From Paraburkholderia phenazinium (GTDB lineage Bacteria > Pseudomonadota > Gammaproteobacteria > Burkholderiales > Burkholderiaceae): DNA of 64,000 nt. Where the stretch lies: assembly GCF_900141745.1 (NCBI RefSeq), contig NZ_FSRM01000002.1:3410001-3474000 (forward strand), read 5' to 3'. The notes under the pieces were generated by a model, which ran no database searches, had not been told where the DNA came from, and worked only from the letters and a program-made list of their open reading frames with translations. The position numbers and the translations under genes are program-made. How positions within the stretch are numbered: position 1 is the stretch's first letter; each line of letters begins with the position of its first letter. Below are positions 37,991 through 46,628 of this stretch, in pieces.

Positions 37991-38296
37991 TTAGTGGCCG
38001 TACATCTCGTTCCACTCGGCCTTCGAAATGGCCCGGTGTCCTGTATCCGACGAACCGTTTGCGACGCCGCCGACGTCAGTTGCACCGTTTTGTGCGGCGA
38101 CTTTGGCTTCTGCAGCCTGCAGGTCAGCCGGGTACGTGGCATTGTCGGCCGAGGCGGGGTTATAACCGGCCTTTTCCAGTTGAACCAGTTGACTGCGCAC
38201 TTCTGCACGCGTCAAAGGTTGGTTCGATTGAGCAAATGAAACCACCGGAGCGGAAAGAGCGACAGCGATGGCGACAGCCTTGATGATCGAGTTCAT
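37991..38296 (-). CDS. DUF4148 small exported protein
   Basis: This 101-residue protein has a Sec signal peptide (MNSIIKAVAIAVALSAPVVSFAQ). The DUF4148 block LTRAEVRSQLVQLEKAGYNP follows, then YPADLQAAEAKVAAQN and a Gly/Ser/Thr linker. The start at 38296 has GGAGG seven to eleven bases upstream. The family is abundant in Burkholderiaceae and of unknown periplasmic function. Confidence 0.88.
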   Translation of the reverse strand: MNSIIKAVAIAVALSAPVVSFAQSNQPLTRAEVRSQLVQLEKAGYNPASADNATYPADLQAAEAKVAAQNGATDVGGVANGSSDTGHRAISKAEWNEMYGH

Positions 38297-39516
38297 GATT
38301 AAAACCTCCACAAATTGTTTTACACGGCGCTGCAAACAGGTTGATGTGCAGCAGGTGAATACAGTCTATGAGGCGAGCAGCCCAGGGTAAATACCTAAGT
38401 TTGGAAATGACTTTTCTCGGAAATCTGACAATCGGGACGCCCGCTCGGTGCAATGCCGACGGTCGCGGACAGCGGGGCCGGATCAACACCTCGCCCCGGA
38501 TCCTGCGCTCAGCCCACTAGCGCGCTCAGAAGTCGGTCGCCCGCGGTGGCGGCAGGAATGCCCGCTTCAGATGCGAACTCGAGTCGTCGTTATGGCGGAA
38601 CAATGTGCCCTTCAGCGCGCTTTTCGACAGACCACGAACGCTCACCATTCAATTTGAATTGGTGTCCGAACTATCGGCCTTAGCCAGCCGTGCCTGCGTA
38701 TGGCTGCCGCCGGACGCGATGCTCGAACAGGCGCCGAAACACGCGCGTGTAAAACATCCGAAGCACATCGAACTACACGTCAAAGCTGACATCGAAAAAC
38801 TCGAAGCGTGAGGCGCGAACAACCTACTACGAATGCTCTGAGCCATGCATCGCTCATCTCATTCCCAGGTTTACCCTCGGCCGCCCTTGCATCAGCGGAT
38901 GGCATTCACGCAAATTCGGTCGTTTTTGCAGCATTTTTCTCGCCGAGGAAATTTTTTACTCTCGATCAATGATCAGATGAGAGTGTCTCCCAGATTCTAA
39001 AATCCCCTCACCGCGAAATCTGTACGACCGACGTTTGACGGAGAAATCGCATCGGCCTCTGCGGGCGCAATCCCCTCTATCAACGCACTCCCATCTGTTT
39101 AAAACCAGCACGTTTAATTCGGATTCCATACTGATTGTCAGAAAATTCCATTTTCATTTTAGCCCGGTAAATCTAACGCTATTTGACAGTTTTTAACTTC
39201 GTATTACGAGTAAATCCGCTCGCATCTGCTCTATGCGTGTGGTGCCGAACAGTGTGTCTGTACCTGCTCCACTACCTTTCATTTGCGTCTGTATCAACGG
39301 GATGCATCCCCTTTGCGTCGGGTATAGAGGTGCACGCGCCACGCGCACGGATCACATTCCGTCATATCCAGATCTGTTCTACGAGCGGACTTCGGGGAAT
39401 GGTTAGGAGACCCACGATTCCGCCTGACACGGTCACGAAGACCCGGCCTCTGTAAGCGGGAGGACTTTGAACGGCTCCCCAGGAACCGGCTTCGAATAGA
39501 TAATTAGGGGTACGAT
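38297..39516. other. 1.2-kb gene-poor region
   Basis: Apart from one weak 68-codon frame (38605-38811), no credible coding sequence is present. From about 38930 the composition becomes more AT-rich, with several T/A tracts, unlike the flanks. It may hold the regulatory region for the Gly-rich repeat gene at 39517. No RNA family was recognised. Confidence 0.5.
38605..38811 (+). CDS. possible small protein (GTG start)
   Basis: This 68-residue frame starts at GTG 38605 with GCGGAA upstream. Its sequence mixes hydrophobic and charged residues, ends in KHIELHVKADIEKLEA and has moderate GC at third positions. It could be a real small protein or a remnant. No family was recognised. Confidence 0.3.
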   Translation: MPFSALFDRPRTLTIQFELVSELSALASRACVWLPPDAMLEQAPKHARVKHPKHIELHVKADIEKLEA

Positions 39517-40896
39517 ATGAAAAGATATAAAAGTGCATCCGCCTCGATCGGAATGTGCAGGATAGCGATTGCAACCGCAGTGACCTTATATGCGGGAATG
39601 GCTTGTGCCCAATCGAATCCATACGCCGCGCAAACTGCGCCACTCTGGAAGAGCGAGAGTAGTCCCCCGCAATTTGTGTTGGCTCAAGACCCGACGCAAG
39701 ATTGTCCCCAGTCAAGCACGCATGGATGCCGCAAGGAGGACGGTAATGGCCTGCCGGCGTTGCTTAGTGGCCTGCAAGATTCGGATACCGGTGGCACGGT
39801 AGGTCCGCAAAGCGCATTCGGCGCGGGCACCCCGTCGAGTGGAACGAATGGCACGGCGTCCGGAAGCCAGGGATCAGGGAGTGGTGGAACCGGCAATGCC
39901 GGGGCCGGGGCTGCGGGTGGTGGTGGTAAAGGTAGCGGTGGTGCGGGTAGTGGGAGTGGTGGGTCTGGGAGTGGTAGTTCGGGCAGTGGTGGATCCGGTA
40001 CGGGTGGATCGGGTACCGGTGGAGCGGGTACCGGTGGCTCGGGCACCGGTGGTTCGGGCACCGGTGGTTCGGGCACGGGCGGCTCGGGCGCTGGTGGTTC
40101 GGGCACGGGTGGTTCGGGCACGGGCGGCTCGGGCACGGGCGGCTCGGGCACGGGCGGCTCGGGCACTGGCGGCTCGGGCACTGGTGGTTCGGGCACGGGC
40201 GGCTCGGGCACGGGCGGCTCGGGCACGGGCGGCTCGGGCACGGGCGGCTCGGGCACGGGTGGCTCGGGCACGGGTGGCTCGGGCACCGGCGGCACAGGCA
40301 CGGGTGGCTCGGGCACCGGCGGCACAGGCACGGGTGGCTCTGGCAGTGGTTGTGCGGGCGACAGCGGCCACGGTAGCGGCGACGGCGGTCACGGCTCCGG
40401 TGACGGTGGTCACGGCAGCGGCGATGGCGGCCATGGTAGCGGCAGCGGCCACAGTTCCGGCGACGGCGGCCATGGCAGCGGCGACGGTGGTCACGGCTCT
40501 GGTGACGGTGGTCACGGCTCCGGTGACGGCGGTCACGGCTCCGGCGACGGTGGTCACGGCTCCGGCGATAGTGGTCACGGCTCCGGTGACGGCGGTCACG
40601 GCTCTGGTGACGGTGGTCACGGCTCCGGTGACGGCGGTCACGGCTCCGGTGACGGTGGTCACGGCTCCGGCGACGGTGGTCACGGCAGCGGCAACGGTGG
40701 TCACGGCAGCAGCAACGGAGGCCACGGCTCCGGCGATGGCGGCGGTCACAGCAGCGGCGGCTTCGGCAGCGGCGGCCATAGCGGCGGTTTCGGCAGTGGC
40801 GGCTTCGGCAGCGGCGGTCACGGGGGCGGCTTCGGCAGTGGCGGCCACGGAGGCGGCAGCAGTGGCGGTTGCGGCGGCGGTCACGGCGGCCACTAA
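39517..40896 (+). CDS. exported Gly-rich repeat protein (GTGGS and HGSGDGG arrays)
   Basis: This 459-residue protein has a signal peptide of about 32 residues ending MACAQ. A unique region (33-115) with two Cys (DCPQSSTHGC) follows. Then come about 23 pentapeptide GTGGS units (roughly 160-275) and about 15 heptapeptide HGSGDGG units (roughly 283-410). It ends in a Gly/Phe/His tail with SGGCGGGHGGH. No LPXTG or autotransporter barrel is seen. It may be a surface, matrix or metal-binding protein. AGGGG lies seven bases before the ATG. Tandem DNA repeats suggest length variation. Confidence 0.75.
   Translation: MKRYKSASASIGMCRIAIATAVTLYAGMACAQSNPYAAQTAPLWKSESSPPQFVLAQDPTQDCPQSSTHGCRKEDGNGLPALLSGLQDSDTGGTVGPQSAFGAGTPSSGTNGTASGSQGSGSGGTGNAGAGAAGGGGKGSGGAGSGSGGSGSGSSGSGGSGTGGSGTGGAGTGGSGTGGSGTGGSGTGGSGAGGSGTGGSGTGGSGTGGSGTGGSGTGGSGTGGSGTGGSGTGGSGTGGSGTGGSGTGGSGTGGSGTGGTGTGGSGTGGTGTGGSGSGCAGDSGHGSGDGGHGSGDGGHGSGDGGHGSGSGHSSGDGGHGSGDGGHGSGDGGHGSGDGGHGSGDGGHGSGDSGHGSGDGGHGSGDGGHGSGDGGHGSGDGGHGSGDGGHGSGNGGHGSSNGGHGSGDGGGHSSGGFGSGGHSGGFGSGGFGSGGHGGGFGSGGHGGGSSGGCGGGHGGH
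39990..40740. repeat. coding tandem repeats, 15-bp then 21-bp units
   Basis: The first array repeats about every 15 bases (GGCTCGGGCACGGGC-like); the second repeats every 21 bases (GGTCACGGCTCCGGTGACGG-like). Both lie in frame within the exported Gly-rich gene, so they are protein repeats rather than CRISPR or a satellite. Confidence 0.9.
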
Positions 40897-40935
40897 CCTC
40901 AGCAACTCCGCACTAAAACCGCTCTAGCGAACCGA

Positions 40936-40970
40936 AAGCATCTTCGCGTAAGCCCTACGCGAAGATGCTT
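40936..40970. terminator. perfect 15-bp inverted repeat after the Gly-rich gene
   Basis: AAGCATCTTCGCGTA (40936-40950), loop AGCCC, TACGCGAAGATGCTT (40956-40970). No T-run follows (CATCC), so it is a structured 3' end or Rho-associated hairpin, or possibly a protein-binding palindrome. Confidence 0.6.
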
Positions 40971-41257
40971 CATCCCATGCGCGAACGTCATCCAGACCCA
41001 ACGCAACGAAACCCACACAACCACCAGAATCAAACCATCCGGGCCTTCACAGCGTGCACTGAACACGCACCCCAAGCCCGCGAATCGGCACTCCCCGCTT
41101 GTCCGAAAACGAGCCAATCACCTCAATAAACTCACCCTATCCCCCGCCACGGCAGAAAACGTCGTGCGCCTGGCAGTGATGCACGGTTCTTCGTCGTTGC
41201 CCGTCAAGGGGCGTTGACCAATACTGGTCTCCATCAACACGACTTCGGACGGACATC
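40971..41257. other. intergenic upstream of the small 60-residue protein
   Basis: There is no convincing coding frame. A short inverted repeat GTCAA-N6-TTGAC lies at 41203-41218, near the 5' region of the gene at 41258. Confidence 0.35.
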
Positions 41258-41440
41258 ATGAACCACCCTGTCGAACACCCCTCACTCGCTGCCGCGCCCG
41301 CTTCGGCTACCGTCCGCAGCGCCACGTTTCGCGCACTCGCCGAACACGCTGTGCATGCGAGTGAAGACGATCTCCTCGACGAGTATTTGATGCTGACGTT
41401 TCCCGCCAGCGATCCAGTCTCACCTGGCTTTTTCACCTGA
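41258..41440 (+). CDS. small hypothetical protein (60 residues)
   Basis: The protein has an Ala/Pro-rich N-terminus and a distinctive acidic C-terminal block DLLDEYLMLTFPASDPVSPG that looks like a conserved motif, possibly an interaction peptide. It has no signal peptide or membrane helix. It lies about 100 bases upstream of the HD-domain gene on the same strand. The family is not recognised. Confidence 0.5.
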   Translation: MNHPVEHPSLAAAPASATVRSATFRALAEHAVHASEDDLLDEYLMLTFPASDPVSPGFFT

Positions 41441-41542
41441 ATAGCAGCATCGGGTCGCGGGCGCCCCGCTTCACCGCTCGCGGCCAGCACACTCGCCAGA
41501 ACCACTATCAACAGCTCCTCAACCATCACTAAGGAATGCTAT

Positions 41543-42229
41543 ATGACTACCACCATCGCCGGAATCAAGATCCCCGACAGCATCATGGCACGTGCTGCTA
41601 CTGAACTGGTCCGCGACACCGAACCGGACCTGCTCTACAACCATTCCCGGCGTGTGTTCCTGTTCGGCGCACTCTCCGGTCAACGCAAAAATCTCAAGTA
41701 CGATCCGGAGCTGCTGTATATCGGCGCCATGTTCCACGACATGGGGCTCGTCGATGCATACAGCAGCAAGAAAGACCGCTTCGAAGTCGATGGTGCAAAC
41801 GCAGCGCGCGACTTCCTCACGCAGTATGGCGTGAACGAATATGACATCGAGCAGGTCTGGACCTCCATCGCACTGCATACGACGCCGGGCGTTCCCGAAC
41901 ACATGAAGCCCGTCGTCGCGCTGGTCACCGCCGGCGTCGAGATGGATGTGCTCGGTCTCACCTATCACGAGTTCAGCGAAGAACAACGGATCCAGGTCGT
42001 CGCCGCGCACCCGCGCGAGAAATCCTTCAAGAACGACATCATCGATGCGTTCGCTCAAGGCACGATCAAGAAACCCGAAACCACGTTCGGCAACGTCAAG
42101 GCCGACGTTCTCGAGCTTCGCGACCCGACCTACAAGCGCCTGAATTTCTGCCAGATCATCCTTGGCTCCGCATGGGACGACAGCCAGGCCGGTCACTCTC
42201 ACCACGCCGGCTGCGGCTGCGCGGACTAA
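41543..42229 (+). CDS. HD-domain phosphohydrolase-like protein
   Basis: This 228-residue protein has an H...HD...D metal pattern: NHSRRV (about 34), FHDMG (about 67-69), and later Asp/His residues including IALHTTPG. The arrangement resembles cyanamide-hydratase-like or nucleotidase-like HD proteins. The C-terminus is His/Cys-rich (HSHHAGCGCAD), which may bind a further metal. Its stop is followed at once by a strong ribosome binding site for a 37-codon ORF. Confidence 0.82.
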   Translation: MTTTIAGIKIPDSIMARAATELVRDTEPDLLYNHSRRVFLFGALSGQRKNLKYDPELLYIGAMFHDMGLVDAYSSKKDRFEVDGANAARDFLTQYGVNEYDIEQVWTSIALHTTPGVPEHMKPVVALVTAGVEMDVLGLTYHEFSEEQRIQVVAAHPREKSFKNDIIDAFAQGTIKKPETTFGNVKADVLELRDPTYKRLNFCQIILGSAWDDSQAGHSHHAGCGCAD

Positions 42230-42241
42230 AGGAGGATCGTC

Positions 42242-42355
42242 ATGCAGCACCTCGCACGCGGAGAAAACGCAATGGGCGCGGCCAATCGCATGGGAGCGCC
42301 CGATACGCCGGCGCAGCTGGAACGGATCCTCCAAGGCGCGGGGCCTTCCTCGTAA
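42242..42355 (+). CDS. 37-residue small ORF with near-ideal ribosome binding site
   Basis: AAAGGAGG (42228-42235) lies six bases before ATG 42242. The frame encodes 37 residues beginning MQHLARGENAMGAANRMG and containing PAQLERILQG, with no signal peptide. It sits between the HD-domain and catalase genes, 12 bases after the former's stop. It may be a functional small protein, a regulatory leader ORF, or the 5' remnant of a longer frameshifted gene. Confidence 0.5.
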   Translation: MQHLARGENAMGAANRMGAPDTPAQLERILQGAGPSS

Positions 42356-42448
42356 TTCTGGACAGGAAACGGCGAGTCCGCAGGCAATGACCGCCTCTGC
42401 ACCTCTCGCCCTCCCTCTATATCTTTGGAATCAAAGGAGTTGATTAGC

Positions 42449-43900
42449 ATGGCGAAGCTCACAACCGTATTCGGCGCGCCCGTCGTCGACAACCAGAACA
42501 TCAGGACTGCCGGACAACGCGGTCCCGCATTGCTCGAAGACGTGTGGTTTCTCGAGAAGCTGGCGCATTTCGACCGTGAGGTGATCCCCGAACGGCGGAT
42601 GCACGCGAAGGGATCCGGCGCATTCGGAACCTTCACCGTCACGCACGACATCACGCAATACACGCGGGCAAAGATTTTTTCGGCAATCGGCAAGAAGACC
42701 GAGATGTTTGCCCGTTTCTCGACCGTTGCCGGCGAACGCGGTGCGGCTGACGCGGAACGCGACATCCGCGGTTTTGCGCTCAAGTTTTATACCGAGGAAG
42801 GTAACTGGGATCTGGTTGGCAACAATACGCCAGTCTTTTTCCTGCGCGATCCCCTTAAATTCCCCGACCTGAACCATGCAATCAAGCGCGATCCGCGCAC
42901 GGGTCTGCGCAGCGCAGAAAGCAACTGGGACTTCTGGACGCAGCTTCCTGAAGCGTTACACCAGATCACGATCGTGATGAGCGAGCGAGGCATTCCTAAA
43001 ACTTTCCGTCATATGCACGGATTCGGAAGCCACACATTTAGCTTTATCAATGCGAAGAACGAGCGCTATTGGGTCAAGTTCCACTTCCGTTCGCAGCAAG
43101 GAATCGAAAACCTGACGGATGCCCAGGCTGAAGCGCTGGTTGGCCGCGATCGCGAAACACATCATCGCGACCTTTACGAAGCGATCGAGCGCGGCGAATT
43201 TCCTCGCTGGACTCTGTCCGTGCAGATCATGCCGGAGAAGGACGCCGGCGGCTATCACATCAACCCATTCGATCTGACGAAGGTCTGGCCGAAAAGCGAC
43301 TATCCGCTCATCGAAGTGGGCGTGATGGAATTGAACCGTAATGCCGAGAACCACTTCGCCGATGTCGAGCAGGCAGCGTTCGCGCCGGCCAACGTTGTAC
43401 CGGGCATCAGCTTCTCGCCCGACAAGATGTTGCAAGGGCGCCTCTTCTCGTACGGCGACGCCCAGCGCTATCGTCTGAGCGTGAACTACCATCAGATCCC
43501 CGTGAACGCTCCGCGCGGCGCAAGGTACGTGCACAGCTATCACCGCGACGGGCTCATGCGCGTCGACACGAACTCAGGTGGCGCGACCTCCTATGAGCCG
43601 AACACGCGCGGCGAATGGCAGGAACAACCCGATTTCCGCGAACCGCCGCTGTCAATTGAAGGCACGGCCGATCACTGGAATCATCGTGTGGACAACGACT
43701 ACTATTCTCAGCCCGGCGCGCTGTTTCGCCAGATGACCCCCGCGCAAAAGCAGGCGTTGTTCGAGAACACCGCGCGGGCCATGAACGGCGTATCGAAGCC
43801 GATTCAGCAACTGCATGTCGAGCATTGCACGATGGCCGACCCCGCCTACGGCGCGGGCGTCGCCAAGGCCATCGAGGCGCTGCAAAAGCAGTCTGTGTAG
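42449..43900 (+). CDS. catalase (small-subunit heme catalase)
   Basis: This 483-residue protein matches clade 3 heme catalases. The distal His52 lies in [10 protein letters not shown], the Asn in [11 protein letters not shown], and the proximal heme Tyr at about 335 in [12 protein letters not shown]. It converts H2O2 to water and oxygen in the cytoplasm. The start at 42449 has AAAGGAG nine bases upstream, so the longer frame from 42425 is rejected. It is convergent with the O-methyltransferase gene. Confidence 0.95.
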   Translation: MAKLTTVFGAPVVDNQNIRTAGQRGPALLEDVWFLEKLAHFDREVIPERRMHAKGSGAFGTFTVTHDITQYTRAKIFSAIGKKTEMFARFSTVAGERGAADAERDIRGFALKFYTEEGNWDLVGNNTPVFFLRDPLKFPDLNHAIKRDPRTGLRSAESNWDFWTQLPEALHQITIVMSERGIPKTFRHMHGFGSHTFSFINAKNERYWVKFHFRSQQGIENLTDAQAEALVGRDRETHHRDLYEAIERGEFPRWTLSVQIMPEKDAGGYHINPFDLTKVWPKSDYPLIEVGVMELNRNAENHFADVEQAAFAPANVVPGISFSPDKMLQGRLFSYGDAQRYRLSVNYHQIPVNAPRGARYVHSYHRDGLMRVDTNSGGATSYEPNTRGEWQEQPDFREPPLSIEGTADHWNHRVDNDYYSQPGALFRQMTPAQKQALFENTARAMNGVSKPIQQLHVEHCTMADPAYGAGVAKAIEALQKQSV

Positions 43901-43936
43901 TCTTCGTCGCGGCGTGGCGCCGCGTGGCGCGGCGGC

Positions 43937-44602
43937 CTACAACTTGATCGAAACTTCTACGTCGTCCGCCAAGCCTTGCGAGAAGTATCTGCCGCTCGAA
44001 CGCACGATTTCCAGGTACTCCGGGCTCCAGTCGGCGTTGTCGGCCACGAGCACGGAGCCTGCGCGTAAGCGCGGTTCGAGCAGCGAGCAAACCGCCGGGT
44101 ACAGCGCCTTCGCTCCATCGAGCAGGACCAGGTCGACGTGCTCCGGCAGTCCGCTCGCAAGCGTTTCGAGCGCATCGCCCTCGCGCACCTCAACCAGGTC
44201 GCCGAGACCGGCAGCGGCAATCGTCCTGCGCGCCGCGGCAACCTTCGAAGACTCGAACTCGGTGGTGATCAGCAGTCCGCCGCCGTTGTCCCGCAACGCT
44301 GCGGCCAGGTGCAAAGTCGATACGCCAAACGACGTACCGAACTCGATAATCGAGTGCGCCTTCGTCATGCGCGCATACATATAGAGCAGCGCGCCGGTCT
44401 GCCTCGAGACCGCAAGATGGAATTCCTTCGCATGCCTATAAAACCCCTGATAGTCCTCGGATCGCGCGCTTGCCATCAATGCATCGCGTTCCGCGGATGA
44501 GAGAGCGGCCATCTGCCTGTGCATAAGCGCCCGCGATGCGTCTGCATCGGCGAATAGCTGTTCCAGAACGGTAGATACGGGCGGTTGAGTCAGTGTGATC
44601 AT
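43937..44602 (-). CDS. O-methyltransferase-like class I SAM methyltransferase
   Basis: This 221-residue protein carries motif I IIEFGTSFGVSTLHLAAALRD, the TEFESSK acidic loop and the metal-type LLDGAKALYPAV, as in catechol/caffeoyl-CoA O-methyltransferases. The start is ATG 44602 with AAAGGG upstream rather than the 5' extension to 44659. It is divergent from the TetR gene with 95 bases between, so TetR likely controls it. Confidence 0.85.
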   Translation of the reverse strand: MITLTQPPVSTVLEQLFADADASRALMHRQMAALSSAERDALMASARSEDYQGFYRHAKEFHLAVSRQTGALLYMYARMTKAHSIIEFGTSFGVSTLHLAAALRDNGGGLLITTEFESSKVAAARRTIAAAGLGDLVEVREGDALETLASGLPEHVDLVLLDGAKALYPAVCSLLEPRLRAGSVLVADNADWSPEYLEIVRSSGRYFSQGLADDVEVSIKL

Positions 44603-44647
44603 GAATGAACCCTTTGAATGGAATACACGTTGTTGTGCATGTGGATA

Positions 44648-44684
44648 GAATACGAACAATTAGTCGCATTTACTATTCGCATTC
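44648..44684. promoter_or_regulatory. inverted repeat, candidate TetR operator
   Basis: GAATACGAA and TTCGCATTC face each other (one mismatch) in the divergent gap between the O-methyltransferase and the TetR gene. The position suits a repressor site controlling both genes. Confidence 0.45.
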
Positions 44685-44697
44685 GGAAGGCACAGAC

Positions 44698-45330
44698 ATG
44701 AAACGCCGGCAAGGCCCCGTCGTGACAGCACGTAAGCGTCCACAGCAGGAACGTTCAACCCGCCTTGTAGCGGACATTCTTGAAGCCGCAGTTCGCGTTT
44801 TAGAGCGGGAAGGCGCGCCGCGTTTTACCGCAGCACGGGTAGCGGAAGCGGCTGGGGTGAGCGTCGGCTCTCTCTACCAGTACTTCCCGAACAAAGAGGC
44901 CATGCTGTTCCGGCTGCAGACAGAGGAATGGACAAGGACCCACGCGTTGCTGGAGAGCATCCTCAACGACCCCACGCGCCCTCCTCTGGACCGGCTGCGC
45001 TCAGCCGTGCAGGCATTCTTCCAGACCGAATATGAGGAAGCTGCGTTTCGCATTGCACTCGAGGATGCGGCGCCGCTTTATCGCGAATCGCCCGAGGCGC
45101 GCGAGCAGAAGCAAGCCGGTATGCGCGTGGCAGTCGCCTTCGTGAAGGAAGCGCTTCCTGATCTGACGACCGCGCGCCGTGCGTTTGTTGCCGAGGTGTT
45201 GGTGACAACCATGTCGCAAGTCGGTGAAGCGGTTTCCGAAAAGGCGAAGTCGAAAGCCGATGTCGAAAAATGGGTCGCGGAAATGGCCGACATGTTATGC
45301 GCGTATGTGGAACACCTGGCCGCACGATAG
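44698..45330 (+). CDS. TetR-family regulator
   Basis: This 210-residue protein has an N-terminal HTH (FTAARVAEAAGVSVGSLYQYFPNKEAML, about 40-67) and an all-helical C-terminal ligand domain. ATG 44698 was chosen because GGAAGG lies just upstream and the frame to 44605 would invade the divergent promoter. It likely represses the divergent methyltransferase and itself. Confidence 0.88.
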   Translation: MKRRQGPVVTARKRPQQERSTRLVADILEAAVRVLEREGAPRFTAARVAEAAGVSVGSLYQYFPNKEAMLFRLQTEEWTRTHALLESILNDPTRPPLDRLRSAVQAFFQTEYEEAAFRIALEDAAPLYRESPEAREQKQAGMRVAVAFVKEALPDLTTARRAFVAEVLVTTMSQVGEAVSEKAKSKADVEKWVAEMADMLCAYVEHLAAR

Positions 45331-45363
45331 CCGGCCAGCGCATCTAAATTTGATCCGTCAACA

Positions 45364-46236
45364 TCACATAATCGCATCCGTCGCCTGCAAGGTCAGGAGT
45401 GCCATCAGTTGTGCAATTTCGTCGCGCATCTTTCGGCGGTCCACAATCATGTCTATCGCGCCCCGCCGCAGCAGGAACTCCGGGCGCTGATATCCCGCCG
45501 GTAATGTCTCGCGTACTGTTTGCTCGATTACCCGCTCGCCCGTAAACGCGATCATTGCCTTCGGTTCGGCCATCACCACGTCGCCGAGAAAGGCGAAGCT
45601 TGCCGATACGCCACCTGTGGTTGGATTCGTGAGCACGGAGATGAACGGCAGTCGCGCGTCCGCCAGCCGCGTCAACATGGCGGTGGTTTTGGCCATTTGC
45701 ATCAACGAATACACGCTTTCCTGCATGCGTGCGCCGCCAGACGCGGCAATGCAAACGAAAGGCGTACGTTGCTCGAGGGCGTTTTGTACGCCGCGCACAA
45801 ATCGTTCGCCGACAGCCGACCCCATCGAACCTGCCATGAATCCGAACTCGAAGCACGCCACCACGGCCGGAATCGAGTGGATGGCCCCTCCCATGACCAC
45901 CAGGGCGTCAGTCTCTCCCGTGTCTTCCATTGCTTCGCTCAGGCGATCGGGATAGGTGCGGTTGTCCTTGAAATTCAGAGGGTCGACCGGCAATACTTCG
46001 CGGCCAATCTCACAGCGCCCTTCCGCGTCGAGCAGATGGTCCAGCCGCTCACGGGCGCCAATAGGCATGTGATGAGAACATTTAGGGCAGACATGAAGAT
46101 TCGCTTCGACGTCGCCGCGATAAAGCACCGCTTCGCACGCTGGGCACTTGAACCACAGGCCTTCAGGAATGACCTTGCGGCGTGCCGGATCGCTTTGCTT
46201 GATCTGCGGCGGCAATAAGTTGTCGAGCCAGTTCAT
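45364..46236 (-). CDS. accD: acetyl-CoA carboxylase carboxyltransferase beta subunit
   Basis: This 290-residue protein has an N-terminal zinc ribbon with Cys31, Cys34, Cys50 and Cys53 (CPAC, CPKC), and crotonase-fold blocks VVACFEFGFMAGSMGSAVGERF, IAASGGARMQES and LTNPTTGGVSASFAFLGD. Together with AccA it transfers carboxyl from biotin to acetyl-CoA, giving malonyl-CoA. In Burkholderiaceae accD usually sits in a trp-accD-folC cluster; here it stands alone, so this is probably a paralog. Confidence 0.9.
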   Translation of the reverse strand: MNWLDNLLPPQIKQSDPARRKVIPEGLWFKCPACEAVLYRGDVEANLHVCPKCSHHMPIGARERLDHLLDAEGRCEIGREVLPVDPLNFKDNRTYPDRLSEAMEDTGETDALVVMGGAIHSIPAVVACFEFGFMAGSMGSAVGERFVRGVQNALEQRTPFVCIAASGGARMQESVYSLMQMAKTTAMLTRLADARLPFISVLTNPTTGGVSASFAFLGDVVMAEPKAMIAFTGERVIEQTVRETLPAGYQRPEFLLRRGAIDMIVDRRKMRDEIAQLMALLTLQATDAIM

Positions 46237-46248
46237 ACCCTCTCCCGT

Positions 46249-46332
46249 TCACAGCGTCATCGCAACCACATTCAGTGCGACGACATGAATGACAAAAGTC
46301 AGCGAGCAGATAATCAGTAACTGGGCGTCCAT
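46249..46332 (-). pseudogene. possible N-terminal remnant of Amj/DUF2837 lipid II flippase
   Basis: A 27-residue frame (MDAQLLIICSLTFVIHVV...) resembles the first membrane helix of DUF2837 (Amj) proteins as I recall them, then stops 12 bases before accD. The rest of an Amj protein (about 270 residues) is not seen nearby. Similarity over one hydrophobic helix is weak evidence. Confidence 0.3.
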
Positions 46333-46628
46333 GACCGATCCGGTAGTCGCGAGCCGTCCAAAGTCTACCTGATCGAGGAACGGCAACCGTGGGGTCGCCA
46401 ACCAATCAAGGCCGAAGTCCAGGCAAGCGCGGGCCAATCTGATATTCGGGCACGGTCACGATCGCCAGATCGCTACGAGACCCCATTTTGCCGCTGTGAA
46501 TGCCGCGCGGCGGACCTCCTGCCTGCGTAGCTGCGCACGCCAAACTCCAGGATCGTGGACAATTGGCGAACTCACGCCGTTGTACGTTCAACCTGCGTAC
46601 GTTCGACCTGCATCCAGAGGAGCGTTTT
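46333..46628. other. intergenic, with a 15-bp tandem near-repeat
   Basis: Two near-copies of TACGTTCAACCTGCG lie at about 46583-46612, just upstream of the DsbG-like gene. Minus-strand open stretches here look like degraded coding sequence. No gene was called. Confidence 0.35.

Noticed and set aside
38930..39516. Transferred AT-rich island
   Set aside because: Composition is lower in GC than the flanks, but no integrase, repeat boundary or foreign gene was found; a regulatory or non-coding region explains it equally well.
39684..40331. Antisense Pro-Val-Pro-Glu-Pro repeat frame
   Set aside because: It is the complement of the GTGGS array; the sense frame has a signal peptide and ribosome binding site.
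39990..40740. CRISPR-like array
   Set aside because: Units are contiguous, in frame and without unique spacers; they are coding repeats.
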